DNA of 64,000 nucleotides from Lachnospiraceae bacterium KGMB03038. Lineage in GTDB: Bacteria > Bacillota > Clostridia > Lachnospirales > Lachnospiraceae. The position numbers and the translations under genes were made by a program. The notes below the pieces were generated by a model. That model was not told the DNA's origin. It did not search any database and saw nothing but the letters and a program-made list of their open reading frames with translations. The DNA lies in NCBI GenBank assembly GCA_007361935.1, contig CP041667.1, positions 1,702,501 through 1,766,500 of the forward strand. Direction: 5' to 3'. Every line of letters starts with the position of its first letter. The first letter of the stretch is position 1. This document shows positions 1 through 6,802 of this stretch, piece after piece.

Positions 1-620
1 CGTTTGCGTATTTGGAAAATTGTGTTTTCTACTGCATGTAAGTGGTTGTTTGCAGGTTCGTTCCATACTTTTTCATAAATGTCTTTTTTTGTGAATGTGA
101 TTTCAGGAAATCGGTATAGCAGATGAAGCACCTTAAATTCATTTGCTGATAAATATATTTCCCGGGAGTCAATTCGTACACAGTGTTTTTTCATATCAAG
201 AAGGAGAGCGGGATCCGCCTGCTCTATCCCCCAGAAACTTTTTGCGAGAAGCTTGTCCTTTGTCACCTGTTCGATCAGGAAGGATAATTCATCAAATTTC
301 TGTATTTCCCTTAGTTTTTTATATAATTTGACGGTTATTATTTGTCCGTATATATCCATATTGAAATTGAAAATATGAGTTTCCACAGATATATCCGTGT
401 CGTTATCGAGAGTAGGTCTTGTTCCCACATGGGTAACGCCGTAATAGATCCGTTGATCTAACAGGATTTTTGCTGTATATACTCCTGTTTCCGGTAAAGC
501 TGCATTTTTGCCTGTTTCTATGTTGGCGGTAGGAGTTCCCACGTGTTTCCCAATTCCCCGGCCGTGTATAACCCTTCCTGTTGCTGTATAAACAGGTTTT
601 AAATTATAGTTTTCTCTCAT
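1..620 (-). CDS. Riboflavin kinase fused to winged-helix DNA-binding domain (3' end off window)
   Basis: The reading frame is open from the ATG at 620 to the left edge, at least 206 codons. Residues about 10-125 resemble the riboflavin kinase half of RibF, with GRVIHGRGIGKHVGTPTAN, GVYTA, YYGVTHVGTRPT and VETHIF. The FAD-synthetase half is absent. From about residue 150 the protein continues as a PhoB/OmpR-type winged helix (LSANEFKVLHLLYRFPE, FTKKDIYEKVW, HAVENTIFQIRK). I checked the frame codon by codon across the C5 tract at 228-232 and it is continuous. The kinase would make FMN from riboflavin and ATP; the fused wing suggests an FMN- or riboflavin-responsive transcription factor (inference). 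It lies just downstream of ribU with no intervening terminator, so it is probably co-transcribed. Confidence 0.82.
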   Translation of the reverse strand, partial: MRENYNLKPVYTATGRVIHGRGIGKHVGTPTANIETGKNAALPETGVYTAKILLDQRIYYGVTHVGTRPTLDNDTDISVETHIFNFNMDIYGQIITVKLYKKLREIQKFDELSFLIEQVTKDKLLAKSFWGIEQADPALLLDMKKHCVRIDSREIYLSANEFKVLHLLYRFPEITFTKKDIYEKVWNEPANNHLHAVENTIFQIRK

Positions 621-1164
621 GGCGATCCTCTATATGTCCGCTTTTCATTAGTGCAGAAACGACAGGTTTATACAGTAAAAATGTGATGGCAGCGTTTAAT
701 CCGTCTTTAAAAAGATTAAAAGGGAGAAAGACGGGAAGCAATAGCTCCGCAACCGCTTCTCTCGGATATCCCATATAAATCGGCGTTATAAGATAATTCC
801 ACAGTATCATTACGATAACACTTGTGATACAACCAGCCACCAATCCGATAACAGCGCCGGACAGGGTATGTTTCTTTTGAAAGATAAGGGCGGCCGTACA
901 GGCAAAGGAGAGCGTCTGCACAATATTCATAATACATCCCAGAATGCCGGTATTGCTTACCGTCACCATCTCAATAACCGCAACCGTGACAGATACAACA
1001 CAGGAGGTCATTGGCCCCCATATCAGTCCACCCAAAGCAACGATAATATCAGATGGGTCATACTTCAAAAACAGAACAACGGGTATCCGCCCCACTGCCA
1101 TGACAAGATACGTAATGGCACACAGCATACCAATGGTTACAATTCTTTTTGTCTTGCTGTTCAT
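604..1164 (-). CDS. ribU: Riboflavin ECF transporter S component (RibU-like)
   Basis: About 186 aa and almost entirely hydrophobic, with five to six membrane segments. It starts with MNSKTKRIVTIGMLCAITYL and contains the ECF S-component pattern of Lys/Asp-rich loops (FLKYDPSDIIVALGG, GYPREAVAELLLPVFLPFNLFKDGLNA), which matches RibU. RibU binds riboflavin and works with a shared EcfA/A'/T energizing module, which is not in this window. I chose the ATG at 1164 because GGAGG lies 8 nt upstream; the ATG at 1179 overlaps that site. The 3' end overlaps the riboflavin kinase-winged helix start by about 17 nt, which supports co-transcription and the riboflavin assignment. Confidence 0.85.
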   Translation of the reverse strand: MNSKTKRIVTIGMLCAITYLVMAVGRIPVVLFLKYDPSDIIVALGGLIWGPMTSCVVSVTVAVIEMVTVSNTGILGCIMNIVQTLSFACTAALIFQKKHTLSGAVIGLVAGCITSVIVMILWNYLITPIYMGYPREAVAELLLPVFLPFNLFKDGLNAAITFLLYKPVVSALMKSGHIEDRHERKL

Positions 1165-1199
1165 ACAGGTTTCCTCCATTCAGTTAGTCGTTCTGTTTA

Positions 1200-1227
1200 A
1201 GAATACCTTCTTATGGAGGATTTGCAA
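1200..1227 (-). promoter_or_regulatory. Predicted ribU promoter
   Basis: On the minus strand TTGCAA (1227-1222) and TATTCT (1205-1200) are separated by 16 nt. Transcription would begin near 1193, leaving a leader of only about 30 nt before the ribU ATG. That is too short for an FMN riboswitch. Confidence 0.5.
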
Positions 1228-1240
1228 TGATTTATAAGGA

Positions 1241-1261
1241 TTTCGGAAATCTTTCGGAAAT
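1241..1261. promoter_or_regulatory. Two 10-bp direct repeats at 11-bp spacing upstream of ribU
   Basis: The 10-mer TTTCGGAAAT occurs at 1241-1250 and again at 1252-1261, exactly one helical turn apart and just upstream of the predicted -35 box. PhoB/OmpR-family winged helices typically bind 11-bp-spaced direct repeats, so this is a plausible operator for the kinase-winged helix protein. Each repeat is also nearly palindromic (TTTC/GAAA). Confidence 0.5.
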
Positions 1262-1265
1262 TCAG

Positions 1266-1301
1266 AAAAACATCTTCATATCATATAGATACAAAGATGT
1301 T
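1266..1301 (-). terminator. Rho-independent terminator of lexA
   Basis: A 14-bp imperfect stem (1269-1282 with 1288-1301) has a 5-nt loop. On the minus strand it is followed by a run of T. It lies 26 nt past the lexA stop and separates lexA from the ribU promoter. Confidence 0.7.
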
Positions 1302-1326
1302 CTCTGCAAATTATTATTGTTAAATA

Positions 1327-1941
1327 TTAAAAGAAGCGGAAGACCCCGATCACTTTCCCTAGGATCATCACATCCTGCACAATGATGGGATCCATGGTGT
1401 CGTTCTCCGGCTGCAGGCGGATGACGCCTTCCTCTTTATAAAAGGTCTTAACTGTGGCCCCGTCTTCAATGAGCGCCACAACCATCTCTCCGTTGCTGGC
1501 CGTCTGTCTCTGTTCCACCAGCACATAATCCCCGTCCAGGATACCGGCGTTGATCATGCTTTCTCCCCGTACCTTCAGAAGAAAGGTCTGGTTATTGGGG
1601 AGAAACTCTGTAGGAATAGGGAAGTAGTCCTCAATATTCTGCTCTGCAAGGAGCGGCTCCCCGGCAGCCACCCTGCCCACAATGGGCACATTGGCCGTCT
1701 CCCGGCGCAGCATCTGGAAGGAGTCGTCCAGGATCTCAATGGCCCGTGGCTTCGTGGGGTCTCTTCGAATATATCCGTTCTTCTCCAGAGTCTCCAGGTG
1801 GGAGTGGACGGAAGAGGTGGACTTCAGATGGACCGCTTCGCAGATATCACGCACGGCAGGCGGAAATCCCCGCTCCAGGATCTGTGATTTGATATAATCT
1901 AATATTTCCTGCTGCTTGGCGCTGATCTTGCCCTGTCCCAT
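1327..1941 (-). CDS. lexA: LexA SOS repressor
   Basis: 204 aa, the usual length. The N-terminal winged helix (QQEILDYIKSQILERGFPPAVRDI...STSSVHSHLETLEKNGYI) is followed by the cleavage site A93-G94 (VAAGEP) and the peptidase core with Ser128 (GESM) and Lys165 (GATVKTF). LexA represses SOS genes and cleaves itself when RecA filaments form. The ATG at 1941 has AAGGAGG 8 nt upstream. Several LexA-type boxes fill the region shared with the divergent LysM gene, so lexA is very likely autoregulated. Confidence 0.97.
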   Translation of the reverse strand: MGQGKISAKQQEILDYIKSQILERGFPPAVRDICEAVHLKSTSSVHSHLETLEKNGYIRRDPTKPRAIEILDDSFQMLRRETANVPIVGRVAAGEPLLAEQNIEDYFPIPTEFLPNNQTFLLKVRGESMINAGILDGDYVLVEQRQTASNGEMVVALIEDGATVKTFYKEEGVIRLQPENDTMDPIIVQDVMILGKVIGVFRFF

Positions 1942-2012
1942 AACTGAACCTCCTTAGAAACGTTCTTTTCTTGATTGCTGAGTTCATTTTAACACAGCAG
2001 ATTTTAAAAAGC

Positions 2013-2113
2013 AAACAAATGTTTAGAAAATATGTTCGATTTTTTGAAGAAAACCCATTGACAAACGTTTGTTCGAGAAGTATAATCGGATTATGAAAAA
2101 GAACAAATGTTCT
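2013..2113. promoter_or_regulatory. Cluster of LexA (SOS) boxes
   Basis: Gram-positive-type SOS boxes (CGAAC-N4-GTTYG/C) are visible at 2062-2075, read on the minus strand with 13 of 14 positions matching, and at 2100-2113, a palindrome with core GAACAAATGTTC. Weaker copies lie at 2013-2024 and 2026-2038 on the lexA side. The two strong boxes sit in the spacer and just downstream of the divergent gene's promoter, which should give tight SOS repression. Confidence 0.8.
2058..2086 (+). promoter_or_regulatory. Consensus sigma-A promoter of the SOS LysM gene
   Basis: A perfect TTGACA (2058-2063) and TATAAT (2081-2086) are separated by 17 nt. A LexA box overlaps the -35 box and spacer. Confidence 0.85.
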
Positions 2114-2167
2114 GAACAGACATTCGAACAAAGGGGATTATAAATAAGTTTAAGGGGGAACAAGATC

Positions 2168-2539
2168 ATGAAGAATTATGCAGCAGAGAGTTACAGAGGA
2201 TTTCGCAGGAGCAGCCGGGACTGTAAGAGAAGACGGCAGGTATATCTGAACAAGCTGTTTTTGTGCTTTGCGGCAATTCTTACCGCGGCGGTGATCGGGA
2301 TCCTGGGAATCGGCCAGCTGGCGGACGCCCACGAGGAATCCGGACATCAGGGAGAGTCCCTCTATAAAAGTATCCAGATCCAGGATGGGGACACCCTCTG
2401 GGAGATCGCTGAGGAATACAAGACATCTGAATATGAATCCATCTACGATTATATTGACGATCTGATGGCCATCAATGGGTTGGTTACCGATCAAATCCAG
2501 GAAGGACAATATCTGACGGTTGTCTACAACAATAACTGA
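2168..2539 (+). CDS. YneA-like SOS cell-division suppressor with LysM domain
   Basis: 123 aa. A basic N-terminus precedes one membrane segment (about residues 30-50) and an extracytoplasmic LysM domain (about 69-120: IQIQDGDTLWEIAEEY ... DDLMAINGL ... IQEGQYLTVVY). It is divergent from lexA, has a consensus promoter and carries two strong LexA boxes. This is the arrangement of B. subtilis yneA, whose product delays septation during DNA damage. Sequence identity to YneA itself is low, as is normal for this family, so the function is inferred from architecture and position. The RBS is a G-rich AAGGGGG about 9 nt before the ATG. Confidence 0.85.
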   Translation: MKNYAAESYRGFRRSSRDCKRRRQVYLNKLFLCFAAILTAAVIGILGIGQLADAHEESGHQGESLYKSIQIQDGDTLWEIAEEYKTSEYESIYDYIDDLMAINGLVTDQIQEGQYLTVVYNNN

Positions 2540-2614
2540 TACCACAGATCATATAGATTTACAAGGATCTCAGAAGCGGGATAGGGATATCCCCTTTGAG
2601 ATAAACTCACCCCA

Positions 2615-2645
2615 GGCGGCATTTGTATGGAAGATACATGCCGCC
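2615..2645 (+). terminator. Hairpin after the YneA-like gene
   Basis: GGCGGCAT (2615-2622) pairs with ATGCCGCC (2638-2645), and the stem extends through TGTAT/ATACA. A short T-rich stretch follows. It lies about 75 nt past the stop codon. Confidence 0.5.
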
Positions 2646-2723
2646 ATTTCCATATATTCCTGTTAACCTGATTGTATGAGCGAAATAGATCTATACGACA
2701 AATCTCGATTTTTCCAAAAGATA

Positions 2724-2752
2724 TAGACAAAAAAAACGGTACATGGTATACT
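2724..2752 (+). promoter_or_regulatory. Predicted promoter of the recombinase gene
   Basis: TAGACA (2724-2729) and TATACT (2747-2752) are separated by 17 nt. Confidence 0.6.
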
Positions 2753-2822
2753 TATTCCAGTTGAGGGAGTTTTTCTGCAGATCATGCAGAAGGTTTATTG
2801 TTTTATAAGGGGTGTTTTAGAA

Positions 2823-3878
2823 ATGACTGATATAAAAAGTTATCATGAACAGCTTCAGATCGATCAAACTTTGCGGCTTCGGGAGGTTTTAAAGACATTG
2901 CCTTCTTTCGCGAAGGACTATTTCCGCGCAATCGAGCCAAGATCATCTGTCAGAACACGGATCAACTATGCGTATGATATACGGATTTTCTTTCATTTTC
3001 TGATGGAAAACAATCCGATCTATAAAAATTATACGATGGATCAGTTCCAGGTCCAGGATTTGGAGCGTTTGGAACCGGTAGATATTGAAGAATATATGGA
3101 ATATCTGAAGGTTTATCAGCATAACCAGGAACTTTTGACCAATGGTGAAAAAGGACTGTCCCGCAAGATGTCGGCTCTCAGGAGCTTTTATAATTACTAT
3201 TTTAAGCGTCAGGCCATCTCTAAGAATCCTACGCTGCTTGTAAATATGCCAAAACTCCATGACAAGGCCATTATCCGTCTGGATGCGGATGAGGTGGCCA
3301 TGCTGCTGGATTTTGTAGAGTCTGCCGGGAGTACGCTTACAGGACAGGCGCTGACCTATTACCGGAAGACCAAGGAACGGGATCTGGCGATCTTAACCCT
3401 GCTTCTGGGAACGGGAATCCGTGTGTCAGAGTGCGTGGGTCTGGATCTTACAGATGTAGACTTCAAAAACAATGGGATCACCGTCACCAGAAAAGGCGGA
3501 AATCAGATGGTAGTTTATTTTGGGGACGAGGTTGCAGAGGCCCTCTCCAATTATATCGAGGGAAGCCGCAAGGCTGCCGCTCCTCTGCCCGGCCATGAAA
3601 ACGCGCTTTTCCTCTCTACCCAGAGAAAACGCATGGGCGTCCAGGCGGTGGAGAATATGGTGAAAAAATATGCCCGCCAGGTAACGCCGGGTAAAAAGAT
3701 CACCCCTCATAAACTGCGGAGCACCTATGGCACTGCTCTTTATAAAGAAACCGGAGACATTTATCTGGTGGCGGATGTCCTGGGACATAAGGATGTAAAT
3801 ACGACGAAAAAGCACTATGCGGCTATCGATGAAGACAGACGCCGGCAAGCGGCGTCTGCTGTACACTTAAGAAATTAG
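2823..3878 (+). CDS. XerS-like tyrosine site-specific recombinase
   Basis: 351 aa from the ATG at 2823, which has AAGGGG upstream; an in-frame ATG at 2784 is less likely. An N-terminal SAM-like core-binding domain (about 20-135) precedes the catalytic domain. The active-site set is intact: Arg200 (GTGIRVSE), Lys224 (TRKGG), His296 and Arg299 (HKLRST), His322 (GHKDVN) and Tyr332 (HYAAID). Length and the long linker before the catalytic domain resemble the single-protein chromosome-dimer resolvase XerS more than XerC or XerD. No excisionase or phage genes are nearby, so a housekeeping role is more likely than a mobile-element integrase. Confidence 0.8.
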   Translation: MTDIKSYHEQLQIDQTLRLREVLKTLPSFAKDYFRAIEPRSSVRTRINYAYDIRIFFHFLMENNPIYKNYTMDQFQVQDLERLEPVDIEEYMEYLKVYQHNQELLTNGEKGLSRKMSALRSFYNYYFKRQAISKNPTLLVNMPKLHDKAIIRLDADEVAMLLDFVESAGSTLTGQALTYYRKTKERDLAILTLLLGTGIRVSECVGLDLTDVDFKNNGITVTRKGGNQMVVYFGDEVAEALSNYIEGSRKAAAPLPGHENALFLSTQRKRMGVQAVENMVKKYARQVTPGKKITPHKLRSTYGTALYKETGDIYLVADVLGHKDVNTTKKHYAAIDEDRRRQAASAVHLRN

Positions 3879-3898
3879 AAAGGAATTTTTGACAGCCA

Positions 3899-4624
3899 AT
3901 GAAATTACAAAAGCTATTGAGTTATACACGAAAGGCAGTAGACGAATACGGGATGATCCAGGAAGGAGATCATATTGCGGTTGGGATTTCCGGAGGGAAA
4001 GACAGTCTAACGCTTCTGTATGCCCTTCACGGACTTCGGAGATTTTACCCCAAAAAGTTTGAACTCAGCGCGGTCACCGTGGATTTGGGCTATGAAAAAT
4101 GCGATTTCACGCCGGTAGCTCGGCTCTGTGAGGAATTGGAAGTTCCATATGAAATCGTAAAAACAGATATTGCCCATATCCTTTTTGAAGAGCGCAAGGA
4201 ACCGAATCCTTGTTCTCTCTGCGCTAAGATGCGTAAGGGGGCGCTGAATCAGGCAGTTAAACAGATGGGGTGCAACAAAGTTGCCTATGCCCATCACAAA
4301 GATGATATCATAGAGACTATGCTGCTCTCTCTTCTGTTTGAGGGCCGTTTTTACTCCTTTTCTCCCAGGACTTATCTGGATCGTATGGATCTTACAGTGA
4401 TCCGTCCGATCATGTTTGCAGACGAGGCGGATGTGATCGGTTTCCGCAACAAATACGACCTTCCGGTTGTAAAGAGCCGCTGTCCCATTGACGGCCTTAC
4501 CAAACGGCAGTACGCCAAAGATCTGGTACGCCAATTGAATCAGGAACATCCGGGAGCGAAACAGCGGATGTTCACAGCTATATTAAACGGAAATATCAAA
4601 GGCTGGCCCCCGCGAAATGATTAG
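3899..4624 (+). CDS. ttcA: TtcA-like tRNA 2-thiocytidine synthetase, PP-loop ATPase
   Basis: 241 aa. The PP-loop SGGKDS (31-36) adenylates the target base. C105xxC108 (PCSLC) and C195 (SRCP) match the Fe-S-binding cysteines of TtcA, which thiolates C32 of some tRNAs. The HHKDD motif (132-136) is also family-typical. The gene starts 20 nt after the recombinase stop with AAGGA upstream and probably shares its transcript. Members of this family in Firmicutes are not all shown to act on C32, so the exact substrate is uncertain. Confidence 0.85.
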   Translation: MKLQKLLSYTRKAVDEYGMIQEGDHIAVGISGGKDSLTLLYALHGLRRFYPKKFELSAVTVDLGYEKCDFTPVARLCEELEVPYEIVKTDIAHILFEERKEPNPCSLCAKMRKGALNQAVKQMGCNKVAYAHHKDDIIETMLLSLLFEGRFYSFSPRTYLDRMDLTVIRPIMFADEADVIGFRNKYDLPVVKSRCPIDGLTKRQYAKDLVRQLNQEHPGAKQRMFTAILNGNIKGWPPRND

Positions 4625-4635
4625 GGCCAGCCTTT
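4598..4635. terminator. Terminator between convergent genes
   Basis: AAAGGCTGGCCC (4598-4609) pairs with GGGCCAGCCTTT (4624-4635). The hairpin contains the ttcA stop codon, and its position between convergent genes suggests it works in both directions. Confidence 0.65.
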
Positions 4636-4643
4636 GGCTGCTG

Positions 4644-5288
4644 CTATAGCTTTTTATCAGTATCCTTTTCTTTGATCTCCACCAGACGTTCGATGGCTTC
4701 CGCAGTACCGTCAATACCAAGGATTGAACTATCTAGGCAGACGTTATAGCTGTCCGCGTCGCTCCACTTTTTATTGCTGTAATAATTATAATAACTGGAA
4801 CGCTCCTTGTCCGTTTTTAAGATCCGTTCTTTTGCCTTCGCATCGGTCAGATCATAAATCCTTGCGATCCGTCGGATCCTTGCGTTTAAATCCGCATGGA
4901 TGAACACACTCAAAACATTATCAAAATCTTCCAGGGCATAATCAGCGCATCGCCCCACCAGGATGCAGGGTCCTTCACTGGCGATCTTCTTGATCGTATC
5001 AAACTGAGCCAGGAAAACCTTGTGGTTGATTGGCATGTCTGCGTAGCTTCCAGCAGAGTATCCAAGAGAATAGGTGTCCATTACGAGAGAATATAAAAAA
5101 CTGCTGGTAGGTTTTTCATCGTGAGTCTCAAACAGCTCCTGACAGATACCGCTCTCCTTTGCCGCGCGGGAAAGCATTTCTTTATCATAAAGTTTGATCC
5201 CAAAATAATCGGCTACCTTATATCCGATCTCCCGTCCTGCGCTTCCATATTCCCTTCCGATTGTTATGATAGTATTTGTGTTTGCCAT
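4644..5288 (-). CDS. Cytidylate kinase-like family protein
   Basis: About 214 aa. The N-terminus ITIGREYGSAGREIG is the modified P-loop region of the cytidylate kinase-like family (PF13189). Later LVGRCADYAL, HADLNARIRRIA and DKERSSYYNYYSNKKWSDADSYN follow the family pattern of a nucleotide-binding core with a basic lid. The substrate is not established for this family. The ATG at 5288 has GAGGAG 11 nt upstream; the in-frame GTG at 5297 lies too close to that site. A paralogue of similar length and motifs lies at 34549-35169. The gene stands alone with its own promoter. Confidence 0.85.
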   Translation of the reverse strand: MANTNTIITIGREYGSAGREIGYKVADYFGIKLYDKEMLSRAAKESGICQELFETHDEKPTSSFLYSLVMDTYSLGYSAGSYADMPINHKVFLAQFDTIKKIASEGPCILVGRCADYALEDFDNVLSVFIHADLNARIRRIARIYDLTDAKAKERILKTDKERSSYYNYYSNKKWSDADSYNVCLDSSILGIDGTAEAIERLVEIKEKDTDKKL

Positions 5289-5320
5289 ATAGATCACTCT
5301 CCTCTTTATCTATACGAACC

Positions 5321-5349
5321 ATTATACAACAATTCTGACTAAATGTGTA
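5321..5349 (-). promoter_or_regulatory. Predicted promoter of the cytidylate kinase-like gene
   Basis: On the minus strand there is a perfect TATAAT at 5326-5321. A weak -35 (TACACA) lies 17 nt upstream. Confidence 0.5.
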
Positions 5350-5376
5350 CTTTTTTTAACAAAGTTTTTGTTAATT
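5350..5376 (-). terminator. Possible terminator after the RluD-like gene
   Basis: On the minus strand TTAACAAA and TTTGTTAA form a hairpin followed by a run of A/T. It lies just past the end of the rluD-like gene. It is AT-rich and therefore weak. Confidence 0.35.
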
Positions 5377-5397
5377 ATTCATAAAACAAAAATCAGA

Positions 5398-6309
5398 TCA
5401 GCTCCTTAGCTTTTTTAAAAGGGCTTCAAAATAGGAAGGCAGAGGCGCTTCCACTTCCAGATACTCTCCTGTGCGGGGATGGATGATCCCAATGGTCCTT
5501 GCATGGAGAGTCTGGCCCTGCAGGCCTGGGAAAGGACATTTTCTGGGGCCATACACCCCGTCTCCAAGTATAGGATGTCCGATACTCGCCATATGGACCC
5601 GGATCTGATGGGTCCGACCGGTTTCCAGACGGCATTGGATATAAGTAAACTGGCCAAAACGTTCCAATACTTTATAATGTGTGACGGCAGGGCGGCCGTT
5701 TCTGGAGCGGACGCTCATTTTCTTCCGGTCTTTGCTGTCCCGTCCAATGGGAGCGTTAATAGTTCCTGTATCGTTTTTCAGGTTCCCGTGGACGATAGCT
5801 TCATAAACCCTGGTAATGGAATGTTCTTTTAGCTGTTCCGCAATTTTTTGATGAGCCAGATCGCTTTTGCACACGATCAAAGAGCCGGTGGTATCCATAT
5901 CGATCCGGTGAACGATTCCCGGACGGATCACTCCATTGATGCCAGAAAGTTCCGCGCCGCAGTGATACATCAGCGCATTGACAAGTGTTCCGGAGGGATG
6001 GCCGGGCGCCGGATGAACGACCATCTGTTTTGGCTTGTTTAAGATCAAAAGATCGGAATCCTCATAGAGAATATCCAGAGGAATGTTTTCCGGGCATATA
6101 TCTAACACTTCTGGTTCTCTGAAATCTACCTGGATAGAATCACCGGAAATAAGCCTGTAATTAGGTTTTACAGGCTTATCTGAGACTTTTATCAAATTTT
6201 CCTGAATCATTTTCTGAATTTGAGAGCGGGAAACATCTTCCATCCGACAGGAAAGATATTGGTCAATCCTCTGCCCGCTGTCTTTCTCTTCTATGAAAAA
6301 TTTGGTCAA
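5398..6309 (-). CDS. RluD-like 23S rRNA pseudouridine synthase
   Basis: 303 aa. An N-terminal S4 RNA-binding domain (about 10-60) precedes the RluA-family catalytic domain. Catalytic Asp137 lies in HRIDMDTTG. Other family motifs are INKP-like LNKPKQMVVHP and GRTHQIRVHMASIGHPILGD. The family converts uridines of 23S rRNA (RluD) or tRNA to pseudouridine; the exact site cannot be read from sequence. The start is a TTG at 6309 with a perfect AAGGAGG 6 nt upstream. The gene overlaps the end of lspA by 47 nt, and the lspA-rluD order is common in Firmicutes. Confidence 0.92.
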   Translation of the reverse strand: MTKFFIEEKDSGQRIDQYLSCRMEDVSRSQIQKMIQENLIKVSDKPVKPNYRLISGDSIQVDFREPEVLDICPENIPLDILYEDSDLLILNKPKQMVVHPAPGHPSGTLVNALMYHCGAELSGINGVIRPGIVHRIDMDTTGSLIVCKSDLAHQKIAEQLKEHSITRVYEAIVHGNLKNDTGTINAPIGRDSKDRKKMSVRSRNGRPAVTHYKVLERFGQFTYIQCRLETGRTHQIRVHMASIGHPILGDGVYGPRKCPFPGLQGQTLHARTIGIIHPRTGEYLEVEAPLPSYFEALLKKLRS

Positions 6310-6790
6310 AATCTTCCTCCTTATAATAAAAGAATATAAAGATCAATAAGGCGAATGTAGAGACGGTAACATAGATATCCGCCACGTTAAAAATTGGGAA
6401 ATCTATCAGCTTGAAATAAAAAAAATCCACCACATATCCCAGACGGAGACGGTCAATAAAGTTTCCCAGAGCGCCGGCGGCGATAAGAACCGCAAGGATC
6501 CGAAGGGGCAGATAACGTTTGGAAAGCGGGACTCTTAGATAAAACCAGACTACAACAGCGCATATAACGGCCACGCTCAGAAAAAAGAACATTTTCTGCC
6601 CTTGAAACAGGCCAAAGGCTGCGCCTCTGTTTTCCAGATATTCCAGTTGAAATACTCCGTCGATCAAAATGATCGGAGGCTGATCTTTCAAATATACGAT
6701 CGCCCAGAATTTGGTGATCTGATCCAGGAATACACCTGCCAGGACACCCGCCAGCGCGATCAAGCAGTGCAACCCTCTTCTCTCTCTCAT
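6263..6790 (-). CDS. lspA: Lipoprotein signal peptidase (signal peptidase II)
   Basis: 175 aa with four membrane segments. LspA removes signal peptides from prolipoproteins after diacylglycerol transfer. The two catalytic aspartates are Asp113 (GNFIDRL) and Asp138 (FNVADIY). The conserved NRGAAFG (54-60) is also present. The gene lies 12 nt after the S4-domain gene and overlaps the rluD-like gene, so it is part of the sepF-ylmH-lspA-rluD operon. Confidence 0.96.
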   Translation of the reverse strand: MRERRGLHCLIALAGVLAGVFLDQITKFWAIVYLKDQPPIILIDGVFQLEYLENRGAAFGLFQGQKMFFFLSVAVICAVVVWFYLRVPLSKRYLPLRILAVLIAAGALGNFIDRLRLGYVVDFFYFKLIDFPIFNVADIYVTVSTFALLIFIFFYYKEEDFDQIFHRRERQRAED

Positions 6791-6802
6791 ATCGAGTCTC
6801 CT

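Noticed and set aside
1165..1326. Search for an FMN (RFN) riboswitch ahead of ribU
   Set aside because: The space is taken by the lexA terminator, the direct repeats and the promoter, and I see no RFN-like conserved boxes.
2823..3878. Recombinase as a prophage or ICE integrase
   Set aside because: No att repeats, tRNA target, excisionase or phage genes lie nearby, and the layout fits a housekeeping Xer type better.
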